Positions 24,135 through 35,800 of a stretch of DNA of 64,000 bases are shown piece by piece. How positions within the stretch are numbered: position 1 is the stretch's first letter; every line of letters begins with the position of its first letter. The translations under genes were made by a program, and so were the position numbers. The stretch is taken from contig OX345639.1 of NCBI GenBank assembly GCA_947044365.1, forward strand, positions 383,501 through 447,500, written 5' to 3'. The stretch comes from Petrosia ficiformis. Its lineage: Eukaryota; Porifera; Demospongiae; Haplosclerida; Petrosiidae. Below the pieces are notes generated by a model. It worked only from the letters and a program-made list of their open reading frames with translations, was not told the DNA's origin and ran no database searches.

Positions 24135-24297
24135 TTTCTTGCACAGTACTGTAACTTGTTATAACATTGTCATGGAAACTTATGAAGGTGTGGCTGTAAT
24201 CGTCGTAATTTTAAAGGTGTGGCTGTGTACAATTCCCCAACTTGTGTCAATCAGCTGATTGCTGTGTGTCATTTAGTTTCCCCTCCACTGCAATACA
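24135..24297. promoter_or_regulatory. Divergent promoter between NCS-B and Kir-1
   Basis: 163 bp between start codons. It contains a perfect 14-bp palindrome CAATCAGCTGATTG at 24248-24261 (an E-box CAGCTG flanked by inverted CAAT) and two copies of AAGGTGTGGCTGT (24184-24196 and 24214-24226). No TATA box is seen. Sharing of the region by both genes is inferred from geometry. Confidence 0.6.
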
Positions 24298-25335
24298 ATG
24301 GAAATACAGGAAAGGAACAGAGTTGATTACAATCAACTGATAGATGAAGATCATCTTGACAATCTTGCACGTCCGTTAACATATAGTCCCACTCTGAGCA
24401 CTCGATCCAATCGACTATTGAAACGTTCAAATGGTCGTTCAAATATTAAGTATACAAATCTTCCACCTAGTGGATGGATTGGGTTTTTTAAAGATGGGTT
24501 TACGACAGTTATTAATGCACGATGGTTTTGGATAATTTTAATGTTTTGTACCCTCTATTGTGGTTTATGGCTTCTATTTGGTTTTCTTTGGTGGGGACTT
24601 AACGAAACATACGAAAATCTTCGTAACTATACATGTGTTGAAGAAGTTAGTGATTTTCCATCTGCTTTCTTGTTTTCTGTGGAGACTGAACTTACTATTG
24701 GCTATGGTCATCGATTCATCACAACAGATTGTGGACTTGGTGTATTTCTACTTGTGGTTCAATGTCTAATTGGTTTATTACTTGATTCTTTTCTTATTGG
24801 GCTTGTATTTTCTAAATTAACAAGACCGAGGAATCGTCGTAAAACTATTCTCTTTAGTGACTGTGCTGTTATCAATGAGAAAAATGGGAAGAGATATTTT
24901 GAATTTCGTATTGCAGATCTTCGAAGATCACAACTGGTTGAGGCTCATGTTCGTGTACAGTTATATTGGTACAAAGGGAATGAAAGAACAAAAGACTGCA
25001 CTCTTGAACAGTTTGACCTTGATGTCGGTTATGATACGGGGAAAGATCGTATTGTTTTAGTGACTCCAGTTGTTGTAAGTCATCTCATAACAGAAGATAG
25101 TCCTCTTTATAATATCACTGAGGATAACATTCTTCAGCAAGATCTAGAGATTCTGATTGTGTTAGAAGCTATTGTGGAGAGTACTGGACTGACAGTACAA
25201 GCACTGTGGTCATATACCGAGAGAGAAATTCTAATGGGATTCTATTTTAGACCTATGATTTATCGTCATGGTTTCAATTGCGGATGGGAAATTGACTACC
25301 AACTAATGAACGATGTTGTCTCATGTGATCAATAA
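24298..25335 (+). CDS. Inward-rectifier potassium channel, Kir-1 (intronless)
   Basis: A two-membrane-segment Kir channel subunit, 345 residues, in one exon. In order: slide helix (GFFKDGFTTV), M1 (FWIILMFCTLYCGLWLLFGF), pore loop with the potassium filter TIGYG (ETELTIGYGHRF), M2 (FLLVVQCLIGLLLDSFLIG), then a cytoplasmic immunoglobulin-like domain (AVINEKNGKRYFEFRIADLR, VEAHVRVQLYW). The Asp in LLLDSFLIG lines up with the rectification-controlling Asp of Kir2.1, so strong inward rectification is predicted. Extracellular cysteines around the pore (NYTCVEE and TTDCGLG) match the conserved Kir disulphide. Two such channels, AmqKirA and AmqKirB, were cloned from Amphimedon. This and the next gene are probably those, but which is which cannot be decided here. 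Confidence 0.96.
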   Translation: MEIQERNRVDYNQLIDEDHLDNLARPLTYSPTLSTRSNRLLKRSNGRSNIKYTNLPPSGWIGFFKDGFTTVINARWFWIILMFCTLYCGLWLLFGFLWWGLNETYENLRNYTCVEEVSDFPSAFLFSVETELTIGYGHRFITTDCGLGVFLLVVQCLIGLLLDSFLIGLVFSKLTRPRNRRKTILFSDCAVINEKNGKRYFEFRIADLRRSQLVEAHVRVQLYWYKGNERTKDCTLEQFDLDVGYDTGKDRIVLVTPVVVSHLITEDSPLYNITEDNILQQDLEILIVLEAIVESTGLTVQALWSYTEREILMGFYFRPMIYRHGFNCGWEIDYQLMNDVVSCDQ

Positions 25336-25511
25336 CATATTTCACATGTTTTAGTTTGTGTGTACAATTATGTGTGACAGTAATTATTATTAATAACTAT
25401 TAATTAATGACACACATGGCGCATATATGCGGCGCGCGTGTCGTCGTATATACATGGTACACATTGTGCGTGATTAGTTATGGCTCATGGGTGGAGCTGT
25501 GGTCCTTCAAG

Positions 25512-26549
25512 ATGGAGAGATCCAAGGTTGATACAATCCAGTATAACCCATTAAGTGATGAGTTAGCTTCTATGCCATTAACTTATACTCCTTCTCCTGC
25601 ATCTTTTCGTCACAGTAGACTTGTGAAACGTTCGGATGGTCGCTCTCAAATTAATTACAAGGGCCTCCCACCTCGTGGATGGTATGGATTTTTTAAAGAT
25701 GGTTTCACAACTATAATTGATGTCCATTGGTGTCTGGTAATCACTCTTTTTTGCTGTGTTTACTGTTCTTCTTGGTTGCTTTTCAGTTTTTTATGGTGGG
25801 GAGTTGATGAGGCATATGAAAGCACACGTAATTATACCTGTATTAATGAAGTGTATAGCTTTCCATCAGCTTTTCTGTACTCATTGGAAACTCAGCTTAC
25901 AATCGGTTATGGTCATCGATTCATCTCTGCAGATTGTGGATTTGGTGTGGTACTACTTATTATTCAATCCCTTGTTGGTTTGTTGATAGATTCTTTTCTT
26001 CTTGGACTTATATTTGCAAAGATAACACGACCAACGAACCGTCGCAAAACAATTCTGTTTAGCAACCATTGTGTTATTTATGAAAAGGATGGGAAAAGGT
26101 ATTTGAAATTTCGTATTGCAGATATTCGTAAGTCTCAACTAGTTGAGGCTCATGTTCGTGTACAGTTGTATTGGTACAAAGGGAATGAAGAAACACAAGA
26201 CTGCACTCTTGAACAGTTTGACCTTGATGTCGGTTATGATACGGGGAAAGATCGTGTAATATTACTAACTCCAGTAGTTGCAAGTCATCTCATAACAGAA
26301 GATTGTCCTCTTTATAGTATCACTGAGGATAATCTCCTTCAGCAAGATCTAGAGATTGTGGTTGTATTAGAAGCTATTGTGGAGAGTACTGGACTGACAT
26401 TACAAGCACTGTGGTCGTATACCGAGAGAGAAATTATGATGGACTATTGTTTTAATCCTATGATATATCGTAATGATTACAAGGATCGTATGTGGGTGGT
26501 TGATTATGCAATGTTGAGCAGTGTCATTCCTTGTGGCTCACCTAAGTAA
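25512..26549 (+). CDS. Inward-rectifier potassium channel, Kir-2 (intronless)
   Basis: A tandem paralogue of Kir-1, again exactly 345 residues. The ATG at 25512 (MERSKVDTIQYNPL) was chosen because it aligns with the Kir-1 start. An in-frame ATG at 25407 would add 35 unrelated residues. It keeps the slide helix (GFFKDGFTTI), TIGYG filter, the M2 Asp (LLIDSFLLG) and both pore cysteines. The DNA of the cytoplasmic half (about 26135-26440) is almost the same as Kir-1, including silent sites, while the N-terminal half is much more diverged, a pattern expected from gene conversion. The stop lies 97 bp from the end of convergent collagen. Confidence 0.95.
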   Translation: MERSKVDTIQYNPLSDELASMPLTYTPSPASFRHSRLVKRSDGRSQINYKGLPPRGWYGFFKDGFTTIIDVHWCLVITLFCCVYCSSWLLFSFLWWGVDEAYESTRNYTCINEVYSFPSAFLYSLETQLTIGYGHRFISADCGFGVVLLIIQSLVGLLIDSFLLGLIFAKITRPTNRRKTILFSNHCVIYEKDGKRYLKFRIADIRKSQLVEAHVRVQLYWYKGNEETQDCTLEQFDLDVGYDTGKDRVILLTPVVASHLITEDCPLYSITEDNLLQQDLEIVVVLEAIVESTGLTLQALWSYTEREIMMDYCFNPMIYRNDYKDRMWVVDYAMLSSVIPCGSPK

Positions 26550-26643
26550 CATCATGACAATTATTTGCTATCACTTTGATTTCTAATTTTTTGTACAGGG
26601 TCAGCTAACTTGATAAAAATATACATAATACATAAAAAAAAAC

Positions 26644-28070
26644 TTATTGAGTTATTTGAATATCATAGTTATACTGAAAGCAAATGAAACTCAGTCTGAT
26701 AAAACTTTCTCTAGTAAGTAAAGGAATGATAATATCTTGAATTGGTAACTGATAGAAAGGTTGGTTTGTGATATCCATGTGTATTGCATATAGCCTTTTT
26801 ATAAAGCCTTCCTATGAGGAACAGATAGGTAAAATATAATTATTGTAATTTCAGTTCTCACTTCAGTAGTGCTTGTTTCCTCTGTTATCAAATGATTTGG
26901 TAGTTTATTCAAATGTTTATCAAACCAGACTAATTGAGATTCATTTTCTGCACTCGTTTCATCTCTTTTGATATATTCCACACTCTGTGTCATAATGGTA
27001 CTTAAAAAGTTCAGAATCTTTAACTGTACTTGTAGAGACTGAGTCTAAAGTAAAGACATACAATTAGTAATGATCTGTCAATAGAAGCTTGTATCTGTAT
27101 ACTAAGAGTGAAGTTATATTACTACACACAGGAAAGTAGTGGCACAGCCCATACAAATTATTTACCAATGTATTGTTGTATATCTCTGATAATAGAACCG
27201 TGGAGTTGATATGTGATTCTGAGATCTGCATATTGCAGTGGATATAATATATTATAATGATACTGTCTGTTAATATTCATGATAACCTCAAAATTAGGAT
27301 GTGATGACTATATAGTGTATAGTTTAATGTCATAAGGTTAATACATGATTATACTGTAACTCAATAATGAAGCAATGGATTGAAATATGACATAAAAATG
27401 ATGCAGGTAAAAAGATTGTTGGTCATTCCAAACAAAATTTATGAACTTTTTTCTGAGGTCATGATGAACGTCAATGATTTTTACTGTGATATAATAGTTT
27501 GACTAACTTTTATTAGATCTTGAGTGTAAGGATTGATACATGTTTCACCAGAAGTGAAGTTACAATAAACTTGTATCGCATCTTGTGAGCAGCCTAAGTT
27601 AGGGTCTATCCAATACCAACCTGAGACAATGTGAAGAGATGACAATAATATCCACTTTTAGTTATAGTTATAGTATAAACAATTTCTCAGACTTTTAGGT
27701 AATATCAGGCTTACTAAAATGGTTTTAGTTAACTAACTCAAAGTGCCCATTATTGGCCAATTTTCATTTTAGTTAGTTATCGTTATTGCAGTAGACTTGT
27801 AATTTAGTTATAGTTTAGTTAACTAAAAGTCAAAGTGTCTTACTAAAAGATGTTTTATTTATAGTTAACTAAACAGCACTAATAGAAATGCATGTATAGG
27901 ATTAGATATAGTGATGTAGATAGATAGTTATGCAACATACCAGCTGTTACATTTGGATTGGAGTACAGAATGTGTTCACAGGAATGAGCTGGTGATTTTG
28001 AACTAGTTCCAATACTACTGTATGTTAATAATGGATTACAATTTGATAAAGACTCTTCTTTTAGCAACTG
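26644..28070 (-). other. COLFI (C-propeptide) region of the collagen gene
   Basis: Exons visible: about 27941-28069 ([16 protein letters not shown]...[15 protein letters not shown]), about 27508-27621 ([37 protein letters not shown]), a possible short exon about 27175-27230 ([20 protein letters not shown]), about 26830-27043 ([20 protein letters not shown]) and a last one ending at 26644 ([17 protein letters not shown]). The order matches the trimerising C-propeptide of fibrillar collagens. The Trp/Gly-rich middle block (KNWYISKNP-like) is not found, and frames change twice in the last exon. Confidence 0.7.
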
Positions 28071-28813
28071 AAAAAAATAAAAAATACTCTTGTTAGCTTT
28101 TATAGTGATAATGAGTCTTTTAAAACAGTGTTAGTACCTTCTCTATTATTTCTGATAGAGTAGGTAACATGTACACATCACTGGTATCATCTGATATGTA
28201 GAATTGCTTTGAGGATGATGGTTCTCCTTTCTTTCCTTTTTCTCCCTATGCAAGAAAGGTTATGATGACTGTAAATGAATGATTGAATCGTTGGAAGAAT
28301 GAATGAATGATACTGTATATTGTAAAAGTTACATACTCGTGGTCCTGGTTTTCCTGTTGCACCTCGTGGACCCTATGAACAAGAACATGCAAATCAAACT
28401 CCATTATTTATAGATTATCTTACCCTTCGACCCACACGTCCCTATAAATAAAGAAAACAATATTAGTTATAGCTCTAATATTTGATTATTTAAACTCACA
28501 GGAATCCCTGGAGGTCCTGGAAAGCCAGTGTGTCCAGGTTCCCCTGGAATACCCTATAAATCAATAACATGATAACTCACAACGTTCCATGTTGAAATTA
28601 TAAATACCTTTTCTCCCTTTTCTCCAACTGGTCCTATCAAACCATGAGATCCATGAAAACCCTGTGAATTATTAAGTACATATTATAATATACATGTACA
28701 CATACAGCTTACAATTTCTCCTGAATTCCCTTTCACACCTTTGATACCTCTCTCACCTGGCTTACCCTATGACATTGTATAATTATTATTATGTATGTAC
28801 ACACTTATTGTGT

Positions 28814-28868
<55 letters not shown>

Positions 28869-29827
28869 TAATTATATAATATATATACCTTATCTCCTGG
28901 TTCACCAACAACTCCTTTTTTGCCAATTACACCATTTGGTCCAATCAATCCAACCTCTCCAGTCAAACCTGTTTTACCAGTATCACCTTTTGATCCCTGA
29001 TGTGTGTATAACATTAATGATTTGATGAATTAATATACATGAACACGCCAACCTTAGCACCATTAAAACCTCGAATTCCTGGGGGTCCTCTTTTCCCACG
29101 TATACCCTGACAATAAGCACAGCTGTAAATATAATTATCATGAAGTGTATTATATCTCACAGGTTCTCCAGGCAGTCCTTTTCCTTGATCTCCAGGAGGA
29201 CCAGGATGCCCCTAAATTAAGTGACAAATTATTTCTATATTATAATATTGGTAACTAACAGGGTATCCTTGTTTTCCTTTTGGTGATGGTCTTCCACTGG
29301 GTCCTGGTATTCCCTAAAACATTCATTCCACGTAAGAACACTAACTATAACAAATGCATATTAAAACTTACCATGTCTCCACGATCTCCTTTTGGTCCTG
29401 GTAGACCAAGAAGACCAGGTATTCCCTGTATACAGAGAAACTGAAACTAGTAGCAGTATTGTATTACAAGTTTATCATACTTGTGGTCCTAGTTTTCCTG
29501 GTTGTCCAGGTCTCCCTATTTCACCGGAATGTCCCTACAATTATTAATAAATTGGAATATTTCTTGCAATAAAGCAATCATACTCTGTTTCCATGTCCTC
29601 CAGGAAAGCCAGGTTCTCCCGGTCTGCCATTATAGCCCTAAGAATGGAAATGAGTCTATATTAATATGTCAATCTTAATATCACAGCACTTTTGGTCCTG
29701 CTTCTCCTGGATATCCTGGCAAACCTTTACGACCTTTTTCTCCTGGAGGTCCTCTTGCTCCAACTGCACCTTGTGACCCTCTATCACCTGGTTCACCCTG
29801 TATATACATACATACATACATACATAG

Positions 29828-29859
<32 letters not shown>

Positions 29860-32800
29860 CATACATACATACATACATACATACATGCATGCATACATGC
29901 ATACATACATGCATACATACATACGTACATGCATACATACATACATACATACATAAATTCATACATACATGTGTACATACATATATACATACATACATAC
30001 ATACGTTTTTTCCTTTAGGTCCTATGGTGCCATCATATCCCAAATCTCCTCTTTCACCATTTTGTCCCCATGGACCTTTTATACCAGGTGGTCCTTGCTT
30101 TCCACGGTCTCCCTTTAAAATTCAAAGTCTAACTACAGGTTACAAAACCTATTATTTACTCACAGGTTCACCAATAATTCCTGGAGGTCCTTTTTTTCCA
30201 TTATTACCCGATACACCCTGACAAGGGTAACACCCAGCCGTTAGTCAATGCATAATTATTAAATGTTGTGCATACCTTAGGCCCTGATTCTCCTACATCA
30301 CCCTTTTCTCCAGGTGGTCCAGTTAAACCCTTTAATTACAGAACTAATTATATTGATTATAACATAAGAAAGCTGATACTTACATCAATACCATGTTGTC
30401 CACTGAATCCTTTTTGTCCAATATCACCCTTCCGCCCCTATAGTTATAATGAGATATTAAAACTGATTTAAATCTAACAACATTTTACAAACTATAGTTC
30501 CTTTCTCTCCCATGTCTCCTTTATCACCTTTTACACCTTTAGTACCCTAAACGTAGTCACATGACTAAGTCATACCAATGTCATATGACTTGGACATTAT
30601 CTCACATTAATTGCAGCTATGCCTTTTGGTCCAGGTAGACCAGGATTGCCTCTATGACCTCGTAATCCTTTCTCTCCTCTGTCACCAGACAATCCTTTCC
30701 TACCAATTAGTCCCTGAAATCACATATTAATATATGTAACATTGTAAGACCTGTGTCTATTAGACTCTCGTTCTTATTAAGTCATATCTATTGTTAAACT
30801 ATTGTATTTGTTGTATTGGTCATGTAGTCTAGTTGTTAAAGTTCAGTTTTATATCTCTATATAAGCACCTAAAGCTGTTGATACTTCTTTATCAGAGTAA
30901 GAGAACTTAGCTCAACATATTATTATTGAGAAGAAGTGTTACATATATATATTTGATGGTACTCATTAATCGATATAATTATTTGTTTCGTTTTTTGAGA
31001 ATTTATATATTCATAGTTATTATATTGACCATCCCCCTGGATTAGTGGTCCGTTAATTCACAAGTACAGTATATAGAACTCTCAAGTTAGAGCTAATATT
31101 AGGTCCCTTCATAATGATTACACGATTAAGTTATGTCTTGATCAGCATTATAATTATACCAGTCAGAATATTAATTAAACCACTGGCACTGTTTACGATA
31201 TATATAATATGGTACTATATTATAATACTATGATAGAACCCTACACCTGCCTAGCCTATAGTGTAGTACCATATATACTCTAAATACTATGATAGAACCC
31301 TACACCTGCCTAGCCTATAGTGTAGTACCATATATACTCTAAATACTATGATAGAACCCTACACCTGCCTAGCCTATAGTGTAGTACCATATATACTCTA
31401 AATACTATGATAGAACCCTACACCTGCCTAGCTTATAGTGTAGTACCATATATACTCTAAATACTATGATAGAACCCTACACCTGCCTAGCTTATAGTGT
31501 AGTACCATATATACTCTAAATACTATGATAGAACCCTACACCTGCGTAGCCTATAGTGTAGTACCATATATACTCTAAATACTATGATAGAACCCTACAC
31601 CTGCCTAGCCTATAGTGTAGTACCATATATACTCTAATTATTTTGTGTTGGCTATGAACGCTTGTTACTAGCTGATTCTGTCACATTCAAAGTTAATTGC
31701 ATGTTTTTATTGCTTACCTGTTCTCCTTGGTTTCCTTTCTCTCCAGTTGGTCCAAACGCACCTTGAGGCCCTTGAATACCGGTTTTACCTTTAATTCCAC
31801 TTTCACCTTTGAAACCTTTGGGTCCCTTTAGCGTAACAAAGAGTATTATAGTCATTTTAATACTCAAGCATGAGACATTTATAAATATCAGGATTGAGAA
31901 TAATATAGGGGATTTAATTTTCATGAACTTTCTTACAAACATTGGTTCTAGACAAACTACTTCTCTTTCAAAAGTCAATGGATGAATATGTACATACCTT
32001 AGCTCCTTTATAACCTGGGAATCCTTTGTGTCCACTAAATCCTTTTTCACCCTAAAAACAGGGAAAAAAAAAGAAAAATGAAATTACTGAATCATTTTTA
32101 TACTTACCATCTGGCCTGGTAGACCAGTAGGTCCCGGGGGGCCTCTTTTTCCTTGGGGTCCCTGAATTAAGTATATATGTGTATGCAGGTACATATGTAT
32201 GTATATATATAATTATGTATGTGTGTATGTGTATATATGTACTAAGTAGTGATATATACATACATACTTATGTCATGATGAAGCCACCTATCAAAGCTAC
32301 TGACAGTGCTATAAATGTGCTATGTGCACCATGCTTTGATATGTGCAATGTGTGGTTTTTTGAAGTCATGAAATAGATTTGTTACGTCATGCCCACTCTG
32401 CAATATCAGGCTTATAATCACCTCGCCCTCCGGCCTGTGGCCCTCAGGCTCAGTGATTATAAACCTGATATAGCACTCGTGGCATGACATAACATTAACA
32501 TACATACATATACAATAATAATTATGTTACCTGGATACTATCCTTTCCTCTTATCCCTGGCAAACCAAGTTTACCATCTGGACCCTACAGTATTAAAATA
32601 ATGAAGTAGCTGATACTATAATAATAATTAATGTATTATTGATGATATCTACCTTACCACCTGGAGCGCCTCTGGCCCCCTCATCTCCTTTAGGACCCTG
32701 GAATATTAAAATAACAATGATTTAATTAATAGTTTATGATTATATATTCACTTTTAATCCTGGTATTCCCGCTAAACCTACAGCTCCAGTTGGTCCAGTT

Positions 32801-35800
32801 TTACCCGCTTCTCCTGGTAAACCATGTTTGCCATTTATACCAGTAGCTCCCTACAGTGCTTATACTAAAATACATATAAACAATAGAATATTTCTTACGA
32901 TAGGTCCAGGATTTCCAAGGGGTCCTTTTATACCTGGCATACCTTTAGGACCCTTCAAATGATATCTATGAATAAGAATATAATACCATTATTATTTTAT
33001 CTGACCTTGTTTCCTTTGGGCCCGGGTGCTCCGATGTTTCCATCCATTCCATCAAGACCCTGTGTTAATGGTAATATTATATAGTTAATATGAATTCGCA
33101 GACAGAAGGAACATAAATATACACACTGAACACAATCACAAACTGACACACACCACACGCCATCACTTATTGACACATACCAAAGATCCTGGCATTCCTG
33201 GATGTCCTGGTTGACCAGGAGGACCAAAATCTCCCTTTATGAATTAAAAATAGTAAATTATATTTATACGTTGTGTGTATTTGCAAAATACTTTTGAACC
33301 CCTTATTCCTTTCCTTCCAGCTGGTCCAATTTTTCCTTTAGCACCCTAAGATTATATAAAGATAAGGTATTATATAGGTTTTGAAATGAAGTAAGTATTA
33401 AACCTACTGCAATACATTATAGGGTCTCTTAATTATATACATATTACTCACTTTTATTCCCTTGTTTCCTCCAATCCCAGGTGGACCAGGAGGTCCCTAA
33501 AGATAAAAGAAAGTACAAGATTGTGGTATCAGTAGATACTCATTGACTACAAACTAATAATAAAAGATAACAATTATACCTTGTTACCAGGCAAACCAGG
33601 AGGGCCGGTAATGCCTCTTTGTCCTCTTGGACCCTACAGTAATAAAGATAATAATGCACACTAATGAAAGACTAGCTATGTCTTACTATTTTCCCCACTC
33701 TACCATTATAACCTTTATAACCAGCATACCCCTGTAATAGCAATAAAAGGAGACATTGTAAATATATGACGAAAGAATAGCATAACAAAGGACTACATGC
33801 CCAAATTTACTTACTTGCCTTGGGTCCTCTGACTCCAGGATGTCCAGGCAGACCGGGATTACCTGTTTCCCCCTATAAAGAAAATAACAGTAACTACTGT
33901 TTGGTTTGTATGGATATAAGACTCACTGGTATACCAGGTTTTCCATTACTTCCTGGAGGTCCTTGCTCACCCGGAGGTCCCTATAATTAATTAGATCATA
34001 TGTAATCTCCTTTTCATATCATCATACCTTTTCTCCTTTTGGTCCTGGTTCTCCTGGAATGCCATCTTCTCCGTTTTCTCCCTGAAAAAAATAAACATTT
34101 AAGTACATAAGTAATAATTCTCATTACTTACATCTTCTGCTGGTTGTCCATCAAAACCTGGATATCCCTCAACACCGGGATCTCCCTGCAGTGAGCGAGA
34201 CAAGCAATATGCATGAAGCAAACTAACAATGTATGATTGATACTACATTAATAATGTCTGTTCACATTCACAATGACCTCAAAATTAGGATGTAATGACT
34301 TTATAGTGTATAGTTTAATGCTATAAGACATGGTTATACTGTAACTTAATAATGAAGCAACGAATTGCAATTTGACACAAGAAATATCGGGAAGGATAAT
34401 ATGAAAGTGGTGCAGATAAAAAGATTGTTGGTCAATCCAAACTAAAGTTATGAAGAACCATGTGAATGACCTTTAGCAAATTTTCTAAGATGGTCAGTTA
34501 CACCCTTTCAGCACTTATACTAGAATAATTTCCAAAAGTCAAGCAACATGATAAAAATAGCTGTAATTATGTAATTAAACTACTTCTAGATTTATATATA
34601 AATGTACTTACTCTATCTCCAATGTCACCCTTTTGACCTTGTCTCCCTATAGGACCTTGAATACCCTTCATTGATATAAAAGATCAAAGACACACACAAC
34701 ATTAATGCATGTACTCACCTTTTCACCTTTATTACCTTGGTCTCCAGGAAACCCTTCAAAACCCTAAAAACAATAGTAATGAACAAGCTATAGTTTACCT
34801 GCATGCAAATCTATTAATACCTTCGGTCCCGGTGGTCCACGTGGACCCATAGGACCTCTAACTCCTTGGATACCCTGGTTAATGTTTGGATGGATGGATA
34901 GATGGATGGATAACATAAAGTTATTTATAACATACCGGTGGTCCAATTAGACCTGGAGGACCTTGTTCTCCTATTGGACCCTGTGGTTTGGATTGATTGA
35001 CATAACTACAAGTATCTGTGAATCAACATGAAAAAAAAGGACTCACTTCATCTCCTTCTATTCCTTGTTCTCCTGGAATACCTGGCCTACCTGGATCACC
35101 CTAATGACATATATATATATTATAGTTTTATTAGTTTATTAAGCATGAATAAGCAGTTGGGTAGGTTCTATTAATACAGCTGCAAATGGAAGCTGCATAA
35201 AACATGTGGTGTAACTTAAATAATTAGTGATCAAAGACTATTGCTAATAGAATAATAATCTAATTTTTGTGCATTTATTTCTGAGATTTTATACCAACAC
35301 AATAAACACTTTGGCGGCCTGAAAGCCTCTTTAGCTAGAATTAATAATAGTGCATTATATTAACACTCACTTCAGGACCGGGAGGTCCATTTTTTCCTTT
35401 AGGTCCATCCTCTCCCTATAATAATAAAATAGTCTATCTTTAGTTAGCAAGACATTGGATTTAGTTTGTTATGTGGAGTGTATAATGTTCTAATAATAAA
35501 TTAAACCCATTTAATGAGCCATTTTTTGTTAACAAAACTAATTAACAAAATTACAATTCTACTGCAATATAAAATTGGAAGCAGATATTATAAATGGCAT
35601 TTTTAGTTAGCTAATGTAACTATAACTAAAATTATTCATTATTTGGTACTAAACACACTCGCTCTTACTGGTATTCCAATATTACCAACTCCTCCACGTT
35701 TCCCCATTTGTCCTGGATATCCCTGTCAACAAGATGTCATTAAAATTAGTTGTATAACTTGAATCAGTAACTGACTTGATGTCCTTTGTGTCCAGGTGGT

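Noticed and set aside
25407..25511. Upstream ATG giving Kir-2 a 35-residue longer N-terminus
   Set aside because: The extra residues (MTHMAHICGARVV) have no counterpart in Kir-1, while the ATG at 25512 aligns with the Kir-1 start and gives identical length.
30720..31200. Solo LTR in a collagen intron
   Set aside because: TATA-like core and promoter texture, but no TG...CA ends, flanking duplication or second copy could be shown by eye.
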